Positions 41,774 through 50,641 of a DNA stretch of 64,000 nucleotides are shown piece by piece. The notes under the pieces were generated by a model. It made no database searches. It had not been told where the DNA came from and was given only the letters and a program-made list of their open reading frames with translations. The stretch's first letter is position 1, and every line of letters begins with the position of its first letter. The stretch lies in contig NZ_CP023315.3 in assembly GCF_002310375.3 (NCBI RefSeq), positions 2,666,001-2,730,000 of the forward strand. The letters run 5' to 3'. The translations under genes were made by a program, and so were the position numbers. The DNA is from Caulobacter vibrioides (GTDB taxonomy: Bacteria > Pseudomonadota > Alphaproteobacteria > Caulobacterales > Caulobacteraceae).

Positions 41774-44302
41774 ATGGCCAGACACGGAGGGCCGGCGGCA
41801 GCCGGGCCGACCGCGCCCTCGGCTGTTCGCGCCAAGCCCGTAGGCGCGCCGTCTCAGGCGCTCGTGCGCGTCACGATCCTCGCAGCGCTCCTCCTTTTGG
41901 CCGTCTACACGGCGTTCGGCGTCCATCGGCTGCAGCGCGAAGCCTCGACGCAGCCCGGCGGCGCCCCGCTGGCGGCGAAGGCCCACCTGATCGCCGGGCG
42001 CGTGGACGCCAATCTGGCCGCCCAGCGGGCGGGCCTGTCCGCCGCCGCCGACCTTCTGAAGCGTGATCCTGGTGCGACCATGGACGCCGCTGAGACGACC
42101 TTGCGCGCGGCGGGCGGCGAGGCTGCGGCCGTCGCTGTCGTCAGCCAGGCAGGCGTCGTCGCCGTCGCAGGTCGTGACGACGGCGCTGACTGGAAGGCCG
42201 CCGCCCTCGCGGCGGGCAGTTCGGGCCGAACGAACTGGATCGGGTCCGTCGGCGAGACGGGCCGCCTCTATGTGGCCACCACGACCACCCTGGATAGCGC
42301 ACGCGCCTTCGTGATCTCCAGCGGCGACGCCTCGCGCCTTGTCGCCGATCCTGAAAAGGGCGAGAGCGGCGCCTTGGCCTTGCCCGACGGCAAGCTGATC
42401 GCCGCGCGCGGGCGCGGCGTGCAAGGCGCGAGCGCGCTTCGCGAGGCGTTCGCGGTCTCGGTCGATGACCTGGGCGATGGTCCCGCCGCCGTGCGCGGTC
42501 AAGGCGCGGACGGCGCTGTCTTGGACGTCGTCGTGCGTCCGGTCGCCGAAGGCGCCCTGCTCGCCGTTGCGGCGGCGCCGACGCGATCGGTGGCGAACCT
42601 GGACCGTCAGGTCATGGAGGGGGCCTTTGGCCTGCTGGTTCCCCTGGGCGTCGGGATCGCGCTGGCGCTGCTGCTGATGATCCAAAGCCGAAAGGCCGAG
42701 GTGGCCCATCGCGAGTTCATTGACAGCGAACGTCGCTTTCGGCTCGCCGTGGAAGCGGCCCGTTGCGGGATCTGGGAATGGGACCTCAACGGCGACCAAG
42801 TCTATCTCTCCGATGTGACGGGCGCGATGTTCGGTTGGGGCGGCGGCGGGGTGGTCTCCGGCCAGGACCTTCTGGAACGCATCTCGATCGACCACCGCGA
42901 ACGCGTTCGTCAGGCCCTGGCCAATGCGGCCATGTACGGCGCGTTCGACGTGTCGTTTCGTGTCCCGTCGACGGAACAGGGCGCACGCTCGCTCTGGATA
43001 GACGCCCGGGGCCAAGGGTTCGGCAACCCAGGCGCCGAAGGTCACGCCCGCATCATCGGCGTGGCGCTGGACGTCACCGAAGAGCGGATCGCCCAGGCGC
43101 GCGCCCAGGCCGCTGAAAACCGCCTGCGCGACGCCATCGAAAGCGTGTCAGAGGCCTTTGTGCTGTGGGACCGCCAAGGCCGCCTGCTGATGTGCAATCG
43201 CAACTATCGCAGCGTCTTTTCGCTTGAGCCCAAGATCCTCAAGCCCGGCGCCGCCCGCGCGGAGGTCAATCGTTTCGCCGCCCTGGCCATCAAGCAGGAA
43301 CACCCCGCGCCCGACGGCGCCAAGGGCGTTCGTGAAGCCGAACTGATGGACGGTCGCTGGATCCAGATCAGCGAGCGCCGCACCGCCGAAGGCGGGCTCG
43401 TCATGACCGCCGCCGACATCACCGCGATCAAGACCCAGGAAGAAGCGCGGCGACGGAACGAAGAACAGCTTCAGAACGCCGTCACGGGCCTAGAGCGCAG
43501 TCAGGAGCAACTGGCCGAACTGGCCCGGAAGTACGAGACCGAGAAGGTCAAGGCCGAGAGCGCCAACAAGGCTAAGAGCGAGTTCCTGGCGAACATGTCG
43601 CACGAGCTGCGGACGCCGTTGAACGCCATCAATGGCTTCTCCGAGATCATGATGAACGAGATGTTCGGACCGCTCGGCGACCAGCGCTACAAGGGCTACA
43701 GCCAGGACATCCACTCGTCGGGCCAGCACCTGCTGGCCCTGATCAACGACATCCTCGACATGTCGAAGATCGAGGCCGGCAAGATGAACCTCAAGTTCGA
43801 GCCGATGCATCTGGAAGACGTCGCCGAGGACGCCGTTCGACTGGTGCGCAATCGCGCCGAGGCTGCGGGCCTCAAGCTGGACATCGACTTCCCGCAGCTG
43901 CCCGAGATCGAGGCAGACTATCGCGCCGTCAAGCAGGTGCTGCTGAACCTGCTGTCCAACGCCATCAAGTTCACCCCCCGCGCCGGCAGCGTGACCGTGC
44001 GCGCGGAAGTCCGCCGAGACCCCTTCGGCGACCTGATCAAGGTTTCCGTCATCGACACCGGCATCGGTATCGCCAAGGAAGACCTGGCGCGATTGGCCAA
44101 GCCCTTTGAACAGGTCGAAAGCCAGTTCTCGAAGACGACCCAAGGCACCGGGCTGGGGCTGGCGCTTACAAAGTCCTTGATCACCATGCACGACGGCGCG
44201 CTGGAAATGCACTCGACCCCGGGCGAAGGCACCACGGTCAGCTTCACCCTTCCCGTGCGACACAGCGAGCAGAAGATCACGCGGGACTTCGTGGCGGCCT
44301 AA
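41774..44302 (+). CDS. pleC: PleC, polar sensor histidine kinase/phosphatase
   Basis: 842 residues when started at the ATG at 41774, the length of C. crescentus PleC. TM1 is at ~30-50 and TM2 at ~284-303, enclosing a periplasmic sensor region. The cytoplasmic part has PAS-like domains (~315-560; FRLAVEAARCGIWEWDL, VSEAFVLWDRQGRLLMCNRNY), a coiled coil, and the phospho-acceptor MSHELRTPLN with His610 as in PleC. ATP-binding boxes follow: NLLSNAIKFT, DTGIGIAKEDL, and TTQGTGLGLALTKSL. PleC dephosphorylates DivK in the swarmer cell and activates PleD, controlling polar development. Identification is firm from length, His position and motif identity. Confidence 0.93.
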   Translation: MARHGGPAAAGPTAPSAVRAKPVGAPSQALVRVTILAALLLLAVYTAFGVHRLQREASTQPGGAPLAAKAHLIAGRVDANLAAQRAGLSAAADLLKRDPGATMDAAETTLRAAGGEAAAVAVVSQAGVVAVAGRDDGADWKAAALAAGSSGRTNWIGSVGETGRLYVATTTTLDSARAFVISSGDASRLVADPEKGESGALALPDGKLIAARGRGVQGASALREAFAVSVDDLGDGPAAVRGQGADGAVLDVVVRPVAEGALLAVAAAPTRSVANLDRQVMEGAFGLLVPLGVGIALALLLMIQSRKAEVAHREFIDSERRFRLAVEAARCGIWEWDLNGDQVYLSDVTGAMFGWGGGGVVSGQDLLERISIDHRERVRQALANAAMYGAFDVSFRVPSTEQGARSLWIDARGQGFGNPGAEGHARIIGVALDVTEERIAQARAQAAENRLRDAIESVSEAFVLWDRQGRLLMCNRNYRSVFSLEPKILKPGAARAEVNRFAALAIKQEHPAPDGAKGVREAELMDGRWIQISERRTAEGGLVMTAADITAIKTQEEARRRNEEQLQNAVTGLERSQEQLAELARKYETEKVKAESANKAKSEFLANMSHELRTPLNAINGFSEIMMNEMFGPLGDQRYKGYSQDIHSSGQHLLALINDILDMSKIEAGKMNLKFEPMHLEDVAEDAVRLVRNRAEAAGLKLDIDFPQLPEIEADYRAVKQVLLNLLSNAIKFTPRAGSVTVRAEVRRDPFGDLIKVSVIDTGIGIAKEDLARLAKPFEQVESQFSKTTQGTGLGLALTKSLITMHDGALEMHSTPGEGTTVSFTLPVRHSEQKITRDFVAA

Positions 44303-44305
44303 GAC

Positions 44306-44340
44306 GAAAAACCCCCGCCGGTGAACCGGCGGGGGCTTGC
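44306..44340. terminator. Bidirectional terminator between pleC and a convergent gene
   Basis: CCCCCGCCGG (44312-44321), loop TGAA, CCGGCGGGGG (44326-44335). On the minus strand the stem is followed by TTTTT; on the plus strand by CTTGCTT. It ends the minus-strand small exported protein gene and probably also pleC. Confidence 0.82.
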
Positions 44341-44363
44341 TTCGTCAGTTGACGAGCTGTTGC

Positions 44364-44675
44364 TTACGCGCCGCCCGGGAAGCGGAACGGAACCTTCACG
44401 GTGCCGGTCTTGGCGCCCATCGGCAGCTTTTCAGCGATGCACATGGCGGCCTTGTCGAAGCCCTTGCCGGCGGCGCTGTTGTCAACGACCTTGCAGTCCG
44501 ACAGCTTGCCGCCGTCGGCATTGCATTCGAGCATGACTTGCGCGGCGTCGCGCGTGTTGGCGTGTTGTTGCAGGCAACGGGCCATCTGGTCTTCGAAACC
44601 GCCGGCGGCCGTAGCGGCCTGAGCGACAAAGAAGCTGCCAGCGATACCCGCGGCGATCGCGATCGAGAATTTCAT
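44364..44675 (-). CDS. Small exported protein with TonB-C-terminus-like domain
   Basis: 103 residues; signal peptide MKFSIAIAAGIAGSFFVAQAATA. The mature ~80 residues resemble the C-terminal domain of alphaproteobacterial TonB-type energy transducers: VMLECNADGGKLSDCKVVDNSAAGKGFDKAAMCIAEKL...GTVKVPFRFPGG, including the paired Cys around LSDC. No membrane anchor or Pro-rich spacer is present, so it is a free periplasmic version, if the assignment is right. Monocistronic with a strong terminator. Confidence 0.72.
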   Translation of the reverse strand: MKFSIAIAAGIAGSFFVAQAATAAGGFEDQMARCLQQHANTRDAAQVMLECNADGGKLSDCKVVDNSAAGKGFDKAAMCIAEKLPMGAKTGTVKVPFRFPGGA

Positions 44676-44936
44676 AGCCGCCCATCCCTTCTGGCGAACA
44701 AAGTTGATGGGTGTGTTGTGACAGAAGCCGGCTAACGAAGACCCAAGGTTTGCGGTTAATCATTTACGAAAGCCGCGCACGCAAAGAGGCCGTACTCGGA
44801 ACTCGCCAATTATGACTTCTTTTTCATAGACTTAATTCGGCGTCATGAAGCAGTCGTAACGGGCGTTCGGCGTCTGGCCGCTCTACATCCTCGATCAACG
44901 GATCGCCAAGCGACCACCCAAGCCGAGGATCAAGAC

Positions 44937-45287
44937 ATGAGCAAGTTCGTCAACCGCATCGCCGTCGCCGCCGCCCTGGCCCTGGCCGCCACGCCGATCA
45001 TCGGCCTCACCGCCGCCCATGCTGGCGATCGCTCGGAAGCCCCGATCGTCCGGGTCAAGGTTGGCGATCTGGACCTTTCCAGCCCCGCCGGTGCGCGCGA
45101 GTTCGCCCGCCGCGCCAACATCGCCGCCAATCGCACCTGCGAAGCCAAGGGTTTCCGGGGCCTGTCGGTCAAGGCCTGCCTGATGGACTTCAATGAGGAT
45201 CTGCAGGACGCCCTGTCCGAACGTCAGTCGGCGGACCTGAAGCTGGCGCGCCGCAGCGGCGCCGACATCGCCCTGGCTTCGAACTGA
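44937..45287 (+). CDS. UrcA family protein (exported)
   Basis: 116 residues; signal peptide with AAALALAATPIIGLTAAHA. The mature protein shows the UrcA pattern: VRVKVGDLDLSSPAGAREFARRANIAANRTC, then CLMDFNEDLQDALSERQS, with two Cys likely in a disulfide. UrcA-family proteins are abundant in Caulobacterales and Sphingomonadales with no known function. GAGG precedes the ATG. The 261-bp region before it (44676-44936) shows AT-rich stretches but no gene. Confidence 0.82.
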   Translation: MSKFVNRIAVAAALALAATPIIGLTAAHAGDRSEAPIVRVKVGDLDLSSPAGAREFARRANIAANRTCEAKGFRGLSVKACLMDFNEDLQDALSERQSADLKLARRSGADIALASN

Positions 45288-45306
45288 GGCCACCTCAAGA
45301 CCAGCC

Positions 45307-45422
45307 TAGAGCCTGTCTGGTTTAGATGAAACCATCTAAGCCAGATAAACAGGCTCTAAAATCAAACAGTTAGAGCCCTTTCAAACGCTTTAGATGATTC
45401 CAATTAAAGCTAAAGGGCTCTA
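45307..45422. repeat. Tandem pair of related palindromic hairpins
   Basis: Hairpin one is TAGAGCCTGT (45307-45316) with ACAGGCTCTA (45349-45358), containing inner arms TTAGATG and CATCTAA. Hairpin two is TAGAGCCCTTT (45371-45381) with AAAGGGCTCTA (45412-45422), also containing TTTAGATG. The second overlaps the stop codon of the Nudix gene. Shared TAGAGCC ends and the TTTAGATG core show they belong to one repeat family. They may stop transcription from both sides. Confidence 0.7.
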
Positions 45423-45866
45423 GCCGCGTCGCATCCAAGCCGCGACCGCCCAAGCATGGGCGTCGTGGCGGAGGGCGACGACCGCGTCGCGGGGATCCAG
45501 CCAGACAAGGGCGTGGTCATCCTCGACCTTGAGACCTGGCTCCAGGCCTAGGACCCGGACCACATAGACGCCGCCGAAGTTCCTGACGGGCTGCCCGTCA
45601 GACTTCAGGAAGACCTGCGAGACGCGATCAATCAGCACGCCGGCCTCCACGATGAGGCCTGTCTCTTCACCAAACTCCCGGACGACGGCCTGGGCCTCGG
45701 TCTCGTCACCATCCACCGCACCGCCCGGGAGGTCGAAGTACGGGGCCTTTCCGGGCTTGGTGACCTGGGCCAGGGCGATCTGACCCAGGTTGTTCTCGGC
45801 CACGCCGAACGCCGCGGAACGGTCCTTGTAGGTCAGCCCCGCGACGGGCGCGCCGAAAGCCAGCAT
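45420..45866 (-). CDS. Nudix hydrolase
   Basis: 148 residues from the ATG at 45866. A perfect Nudix box is at about residues 48-71: GGAVDGDETEAQAVVREFGEETGL with the REFGEE metal-binding core. The N-terminal strand (KDRSAAFGVAENNLGQIALAQV) and C-terminal LVWLDPRDAVVALRHDAHAWAV complete the fold. It hydrolyses a nucleoside diphosphate linked to another moiety; the substrate is unknown. It follows the S1/P1 nuclease gene by seven bases, suggesting one operon. The stop codon lies within a palindromic repeat. Confidence 0.88.
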   Translation of the reverse strand: MLAFGAPVAGLTYKDRSAAFGVAENNLGQIALAQVTKPGKAPYFDLPGGAVDGDETEAQAVVREFGEETGLIVEAGVLIDRVSQVFLKSDGQPVRNFGGVYVVRVLGLEPGLKVEDDHALVWLDPRDAVVALRHDAHAWAVAAWMRRG

Positions 45867-45873
45867 CGCTGGA

Positions 45874-46902
45874 TCAGTCCTTGCCGTAGAGATCGAGCCA
45901 GGGATCGGCTTTGCCCGTCTCGACGTCGGCGACGCTGATCTCCGGACGATAGCCGATCTTGCCGGTGGCGCTCTCGGTCCAGGCGTCGACGACCAGATCG
46001 CGCAGGGCCGTGGCGCCAGCGGCGATCCGGGCCTGAACAAAGGTCTTGGCGCGAGGATCGGTCGGGACCAAGGCTCCCGCCTTCTCCAGCTGGTACAGCG
46101 GTTCAGTCTGCTTCCAGGTCTCGGTCAGGTATCCGACGACGCGGGTCTCGATCGAGCACGCACAAGACTTGTAGGCCGGAACCAGCGCCTGGATCGACGC
46201 CTGATCGCCCAGCGCCTTGGCCAGGGGCCCCTCGAACTGAGAGTGGATCTGGCGCGAGTTGGTGTAGCCGTTCGGATTGGGATAGTCCCCCCAGCCGTTG
46301 TAGTGCACCGACAGGTGCAGCGGCTGGCTGGCGTCGCCCACATAGTGCGCCCAAACGCCCAGATCGCGGAGCAGCAGCTCCTCCCGGCGCTTCAGGTCGG
46401 CCTTGTAGTAGGCGAGCTTTGTCGCGTCCTTCTCGATCTTCACCACCGCCGTCAGGATGCGCCAGTAGGTGAAGTCCTTCACCAGCTGCTGGTAGCCGTC
46501 GATGATCGCGTAAGGCAGGTAGCCGGCCTTCCAGCTATCCTGCCCGACCGCACGCAGCGCGGTCTCATAGTCGGCGCGCGTCGGCGGCAGGGTCGCCACC
46601 GTGAACATGGGGCCGCCATACATGCGGCCCTGGTCGTCGAGGTCCAGGAAGTGGGCGGAGTCACGATCGGTGCCGTGGATCTTCCCCGAGCCCTTCCAGC
46701 GGTCCGGTTCGCGCGCATACTCGCCGATGGCGGCGATGGCGGTCTGGGTGCGCAGGAACGCCGGCACATCCGCCGGAAGGTTGCTGGCCGCGACCACGCC
46801 GACGACGCGATGGCCCGACGCGCCCCAGGCGAGCGCCGATGCGGCCGGCGCCGACAACGCGGCGGCGAGGGCGAGAACTTTCAGGCTGGACGACAGGCGC
46901 AA
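45874..46902 (-). CDS. Exported S1/P1-type nuclease
   Basis: 342 residues with a TTG start at 46902, supported by GGAG eight bases upstream and by the signal peptide that follows (RLSSSLKVLALAAALSAPAASALA). The mature N-terminus WGASGH carries the Trp and His zinc ligands of the S1/P1 family. Others are in DSAHFLDLDD, WAHYVGDASQPLHLSVHYNGWGD and IHSQFEG. It is a zinc-dependent periplasmic or secreted nuclease/phosphatase acting on single-stranded nucleic acids, probably for phosphate or nucleotide scavenging with the adjacent Nudix enzyme. Confidence 0.88.
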   Translation of the reverse strand: MRLSSSLKVLALAAALSAPAASALAWGASGHRVVGVVAASNLPADVPAFLRTQTAIAAIGEYAREPDRWKGSGKIHGTDRDSAHFLDLDDQGRMYGGPMFTVATLPPTRADYETALRAVGQDSWKAGYLPYAIIDGYQQLVKDFTYWRILTAVVKIEKDATKLAYYKADLKRREELLLRDLGVWAHYVGDASQPLHLSVHYNGWGDYPNPNGYTNSRQIHSQFEGPLAKALGDQASIQALVPAYKSCACSIETRVVGYLTETWKQTEPLYQLEKAGALVPTDPRAKTFVQARIAAGATALRDLVVDAWTESATGKIGYRPEISVADVETGKADPWLDLYGKD

Positions 46903-46920
46903 GGACTTAGCTCCGGGAGA

Positions 46921-47508
46921 TTATTTAATGCCGAGATCGGCTTCGACGCGCCCCACCCACGCCTCAACGGCCGGATAGAGCGAAAGATCGAACCCACCCT
47001 CATGCGCGACGCGGGTGTAGGCCACCAGGGCGACATCCGCCAGGGTCAGCTTGTCCCCGACCAGAAATGTTGATTGTTGCAGCTGTGTTTCGAGGCGCGC
47101 CAGCGCGGCCGCCCCGCGCTCGATGAGGCGCGGCTCAAGGCTCTCGACCGGTTTGCCCAGATAGAGCATCTGGAAGCGCGCGACCGCGATATAGGGCTCG
47201 TGGCTGTACTGCTCCCAGAACATCCACTCGAGCATCTTCGCGCGATCGAAGGCGTCGCCGGGGATCAGATCCGAACCTTCCGCCAGATGGAACATGATCG
47301 CGTTCGATTGCGCCAGCGGTCGCCCGTCCGGAAACACCGCCAGCGGAACCTGGCCAGCGGGGTTCAAGGCCATGAACGCCGAGGTGCGGGTTTCAGCGGT
47401 CAGGACGTTGGTCTCGATCCATTCGTAAGCGACGCCGAGCCGATCAGCGGTCCATTTGACCTTCAGGCAGTTGCCGGAAATCGAGTCGCCATAGATCTGC
47501 AACGCCAT
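46921..47508 (-). CDS. Glutathione S-transferase
   Basis: 195 residues. The N-terminal thioredoxin-like domain starts IYGDSISGNCLKVKWTADRLG, with the Ser/Cys region that binds glutathione, and includes NPAGQVPLAVFPDGRPLAQSNAI with the conserved cis-Pro and Ser. The helical C-terminal domain contains FLVGDKLTLADVALVAYTRVA, the N-capping box Asp of GSTs. Cytoplasmic. It lies 18 bp upstream of the S1/P1 nuclease in the same direction and could be co-transcribed. Confidence 0.9.
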   Translation of the reverse strand: MALQIYGDSISGNCLKVKWTADRLGVAYEWIETNVLTAETRTSAFMALNPAGQVPLAVFPDGRPLAQSNAIMFHLAEGSDLIPGDAFDRAKMLEWMFWEQYSHEPYIAVARFQMLYLGKPVESLEPRLIERGAAALARLETQLQQSTFLVGDKLTLADVALVAYTRVAHEGGFDLSLYPAVEAWVGRVEADLGIK

Positions 47509-47705
47509 GCTCGCACCCTCTTCACGCAGCCTGGGAACGAAAAACGACTCCCCTAAGGCCCAGTTTCAAACCCCTGAATCGATGCCGGTTTTTCGCGCAC
47601 GGCGCGAGACCCTGCGTCGCCATATCGACTCACAGGGTTGTCACGGAGCCGTGATCGGACTATCCAGAGCCCGCCCGACAGACCGCCGATAAGAGGACAC
47701 CCTCG

Positions 47706-48239
47706 ATGCGACGCAAGCTCGCCGGAATTTTGGCCACCGCGGTCATCTCCGCATTCGCCGCTCCCGCCATCGCTGCAACCGCCCCAGAGGCGGACTCTGC
47801 GACGGCTTCCGCCACTCCCGCCACGCACGCCGATCCGCTCGGCGATCTGATCACCTCCGCGCTGAGCGGCGGCGCCCTGCCCGGCTCGGTCGAGTGGAAG
47901 ATGAAGGCGACGATGTACCACGCCGGCGCCAAGGGCATTCGTGCGTTCGACTCGCTGGGTTGCAGGGTCGCCGCCATGCGCACGGTGGCCGTCGATCCTA
48001 AGGTCATTCCCCGCCGCACCGTCATCTTCATCAAGGAGACGGTCGGGCTGCCGATGCCGAACGGCGAAAAGCACGACGGCTACTGGTACGCCTCGGATAT
48101 CGGCGGCGCGATCAAGGGCCTGAAGCTGGACCTGTTCAGCGGTGTCGGCGCCAGCTCGATGAAGGCGCTGCGCGGCCTGGATCTTTCCAGCCTGTCGGTC
48201 TCCAAGGTCGGCGAATTCAAGGGCTGTCCGCCTCAATAA
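47706..48239 (+). CDS. Exported 3D-domain (double-psi beta-barrel) protein
   Basis: 177 residues; signal peptide MRRKLAGILATAVISAFAAPAIAA. After a linker, residues ~65-150 form a 3D domain: MKATMYHAGAKGIRAFDSLGC, VAVDPKVIPRRTVIFIKETVG, and YWYASDIGGAIKGLKLDLFSG with the conserved Asp residues (ASDIGG, LDLF). The domain is shared with the catalytic part of MltA lytic transglycosylases, so it may bind or cleave peptidoglycan. Single gene. Confidence 0.83.
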   Translation: MRRKLAGILATAVISAFAAPAIAATAPEADSATASATPATHADPLGDLITSALSGGALPGSVEWKMKATMYHAGAKGIRAFDSLGCRVAAMRTVAVDPKVIPRRTVIFIKETVGLPMPNGEKHDGYWYASDIGGAIKGLKLDLFSGVGASSMKALRGLDLSSLSVSKVGEFKGCPPQ

Positions 48240-48332
48240 TGCCCCTGATCCGCCAGGCGGACTGGCGTTGATCCCCGAACTCGGCTTGGATCGCGGCTTC
48301 TTTCGGGGCGCGTCTAGTTTTCGGGGGTCGTC

Positions 48333-50510
48333 ATGCGTCGCTACTCGGTCAGCATCCTGGCGCTGTGCGCCGTGCTCTGCGCAGGCTCGGCCCAGGCCGG
48401 CGATGATCTGTCTCGACTGAAAGCCCGCGCGGCCAAGGTCGAGATCACCCGCGACACTTGGGGCATCGCCCACATCCACGGCAAGACCGACGCCGATGCG
48501 GTGTTCGGCATGGCCTACGCCCAGGCCGAGGACGACTTCAACCGGGTCGAGGCCAACTTCATGACCTCGCTGGGCCGCACCGCCGAGGCCGAGGGCGAGA
48601 AGGCGATCTGGGCCGACCTGCGCCAGAAGCTGTTCATCGATCCGGCGATGCTGAAGGCCGACTACGCCAAAAGCCCGGCCTGGCTGAAGGCGCTGATGAA
48701 TGCCTGGGCCGACGGCCTCAACTACTATCTGGACACCCACCCGACCGTGAAGCCGCGGGCGATCCAGCGCTTCGAGCCCTGGATGGCCTTGAGCTTCTCG
48801 GAAGGCAGCATCGGCGGCGACATCGAGCGCGTGGCGCTGACGCAGCTGGAAGCCTTCTACGGCAAGCGCCAGCTGGCCATGACCGCCGATGAGAAGGGCC
48901 TGCTGTTCAAGGAGCCCACCGGCTCGAACGGCATCGCCATCGCGCCAAAGCTGACTCTGGATGGCGCGGCGATGTTGTTGATCAACCCCCACACCAGCTT
49001 CTTCTTCCGCTCCGAGATGCAGGTCTCGAGCAACGAAGGCCTGAACGCCTACGGCGCCACGACCTGGGGCCAGTTCTTCATCTATCAGGGCTTCAACGCC
49101 AAGGCCGGCTGGATGCACACCTCCAGCGGCGTCGACGTCGTGGACGAGTTCATCGAAACGATCGTCGAGAAGGACGGCCAGCGCTTCTACAAGTACGGCG
49201 ACCAGCTACGTCCCCTGAAGACCGAGGTCATCACCGTCCCCTATCGCACCGCCGACGGAGCGATGGCCGAACGCAAGTTCACCGTCTTCAAGACCCATCG
49301 CGGCCCCATCGTGCGCGAGGAGAACGGCAAGTGGATCAGCATCGCGCTGATGAACAAGCCGGTCGCCGCGCTCCAGCAGTCGTTCCTGCGCACCAAGGCG
49401 ACCGACTACGCCTCATTCATGAAGGTGGCGGAGCTGAAGGCCAATTCGTCGAACAACACCCTGTTCGCCAGCGCCAAGGGCGAGATCGCCTATCTGCACC
49501 CGCAGTTCATCCCGATGCGTGACGATCGCTTCGACTACACCAAGCCCGTCGATGGCGCAGACCCCGCGACCGACTGGAAGGGCCTGCATGCGCTGAAAGA
49601 CGCGCCCCAGGTGCTGAACCCGCCGAACGGCTGGACCTTCAACACCAACAACTGGCCCTATACGGCGGCGGGCCCCTATAGCCCCAAGCTGGCGGACTTC
49701 CCGAAGTATATGGACACCTTCGGTGAAAACCCGCGCGGCCTGCACGCCGAGTTGGTTCTGAAGGACGTCAAGAACCTGACGCTCGGCGGCCTGATCGAGA
49801 AAGCCTACGATCCTTACCTGACCGCATTCGCGCGCCTGATCCCGACGCTTGAGACCGCCTATGCGGCGACGCCCGACAGCGACCCGATCAAGGCCAAGGT
49901 CGCCGCGCAGGTGGCCGCCCTGGCGGCCTGGGATCGCAAGTGGTCCGCGCGCTCGACGGAGACGTCCCTGGCGGTGTTCTGGGGTGAGGCGATGTGGGCC
50001 AAGGCCGCGCCGGCCGCCAAGGCGCAAGGGCTCAACACCTATGACTATATGGCCGACAAGCTCTCAGCGGCCGACAAGCTGGCGGCCCTGGCCGAGGCTT
50101 CGGACCGCCTGACCGCCGACTTCGGGTCGTGGAAAACCCCGTGGGGCGAGATCAACCGCTTCCAGCGCAATGACGGCGCCATCGTCCAGACCTTCGATGA
50201 CACCAAGCCCAGCCTTCCGGTGGGCTTTACCTCGGCCCAGTGGGGCTCGTTGGCCTCGTTCGGGGCCAAGCGCTGGCCGGGCACGAAGAAGTACTATGGC
50301 ACGCTGGGCAACAGCTTCGTGGCGGTCGTGCAGTTCGGTGACAAGGTCCGCGCCCGCGCCATCTCGGCCGGCGGCGAGAGCGGTGACCCCGCCTCACCGC
50401 ACTTCAACGACCAGGCCCCGCGCTATGTGATCGGCAACCTGCGCGACGTCTATTTCTATCCCGAGGACGTCAAGAAGCACGCGGTGCGGACGTATCGGCC
50501 TGGGGAGTAG
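48333..50510 (+). CDS. Exported penicillin-acylase-type Ntn hydrolase (S45)
   Basis: 725 residues; signal peptide ending AGSAQA. Alpha-chain features are ITRDTWGIAHIHGKTDADAVFGMAYAQAEDDF. The beta-chain would begin at Ser198 in EPTGSNGIAIAP after autocatalytic cleavage, with Ser198 as N-terminal nucleophile and later conserved INPHTS, and the GEINRFQRNDG and GGESGDPASPHF segments. It hydrolyses side-chain amides; members act on penicillins, acyl-homoserine lactones or cyclic lipopeptides. Quorum-quenching cannot be claimed from sequence. Single gene; a repeat follows. Confidence 0.9.
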   Translation: MRRYSVSILALCAVLCAGSAQAGDDLSRLKARAAKVEITRDTWGIAHIHGKTDADAVFGMAYAQAEDDFNRVEANFMTSLGRTAEAEGEKAIWADLRQKLFIDPAMLKADYAKSPAWLKALMNAWADGLNYYLDTHPTVKPRAIQRFEPWMALSFSEGSIGGDIERVALTQLEAFYGKRQLAMTADEKGLLFKEPTGSNGIAIAPKLTLDGAAMLLINPHTSFFFRSEMQVSSNEGLNAYGATTWGQFFIYQGFNAKAGWMHTSSGVDVVDEFIETIVEKDGQRFYKYGDQLRPLKTEVITVPYRTADGAMAERKFTVFKTHRGPIVREENGKWISIALMNKPVAALQQSFLRTKATDYASFMKVAELKANSSNNTLFASAKGEIAYLHPQFIPMRDDRFDYTKPVDGADPATDWKGLHALKDAPQVLNPPNGWTFNTNNWPYTAAGPYSPKLADFPKYMDTFGENPRGLHAELVLKDVKNLTLGGLIEKAYDPYLTAFARLIPTLETAYAATPDSDPIKAKVAAQVAALAAWDRKWSARSTETSLAVFWGEAMWAKAAPAAKAQGLNTYDYMADKLSAADKLAALAEASDRLTADFGSWKTPWGEINRFQRNDGAIVQTFDDTKPSLPVGFTSAQWGSLASFGAKRWPGTKKYYGTLGNSFVAVVQFGDKVRARAISAGGESGDPASPHFNDQAPRYVIGNLRDVYFYPEDVKKHAVRTYRPGE

Positions 50511-50520
50511 AGCCAGAAGA

Positions 50521-50635
50521 TCCTCCCCCCAGCGGGGGAGGTGTCGGCTCGAAGAGGCGACGGAGGGGGAAGAGATGATGCGTTAAGCGCTTCCCCCTCC
50601 GGCGCTTCGCGCCGCCTCCCCCGCTGGGGGGAGGA
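50521..50635. repeat. Dispersed palindromic repeat, CCTCCCCC family
   Basis: Arm TCCTCCCCCCAGCGGGGGAGG (50521-50541) and inverse arm at 50615-50635 (CCTCCCCCGCTGGGGGG core) enclose GTGTCGGC...GACGGAGGGGG and GCGCTTCGCGCC segments. It sits between the convergent acylase and cysH genes. A second, diverged copy lies inside the cobA coding sequence (53899-54023), and a fragment lies at 28883-28895. Confidence 0.8.
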
Positions 50636-50641
50636 TTTAGA

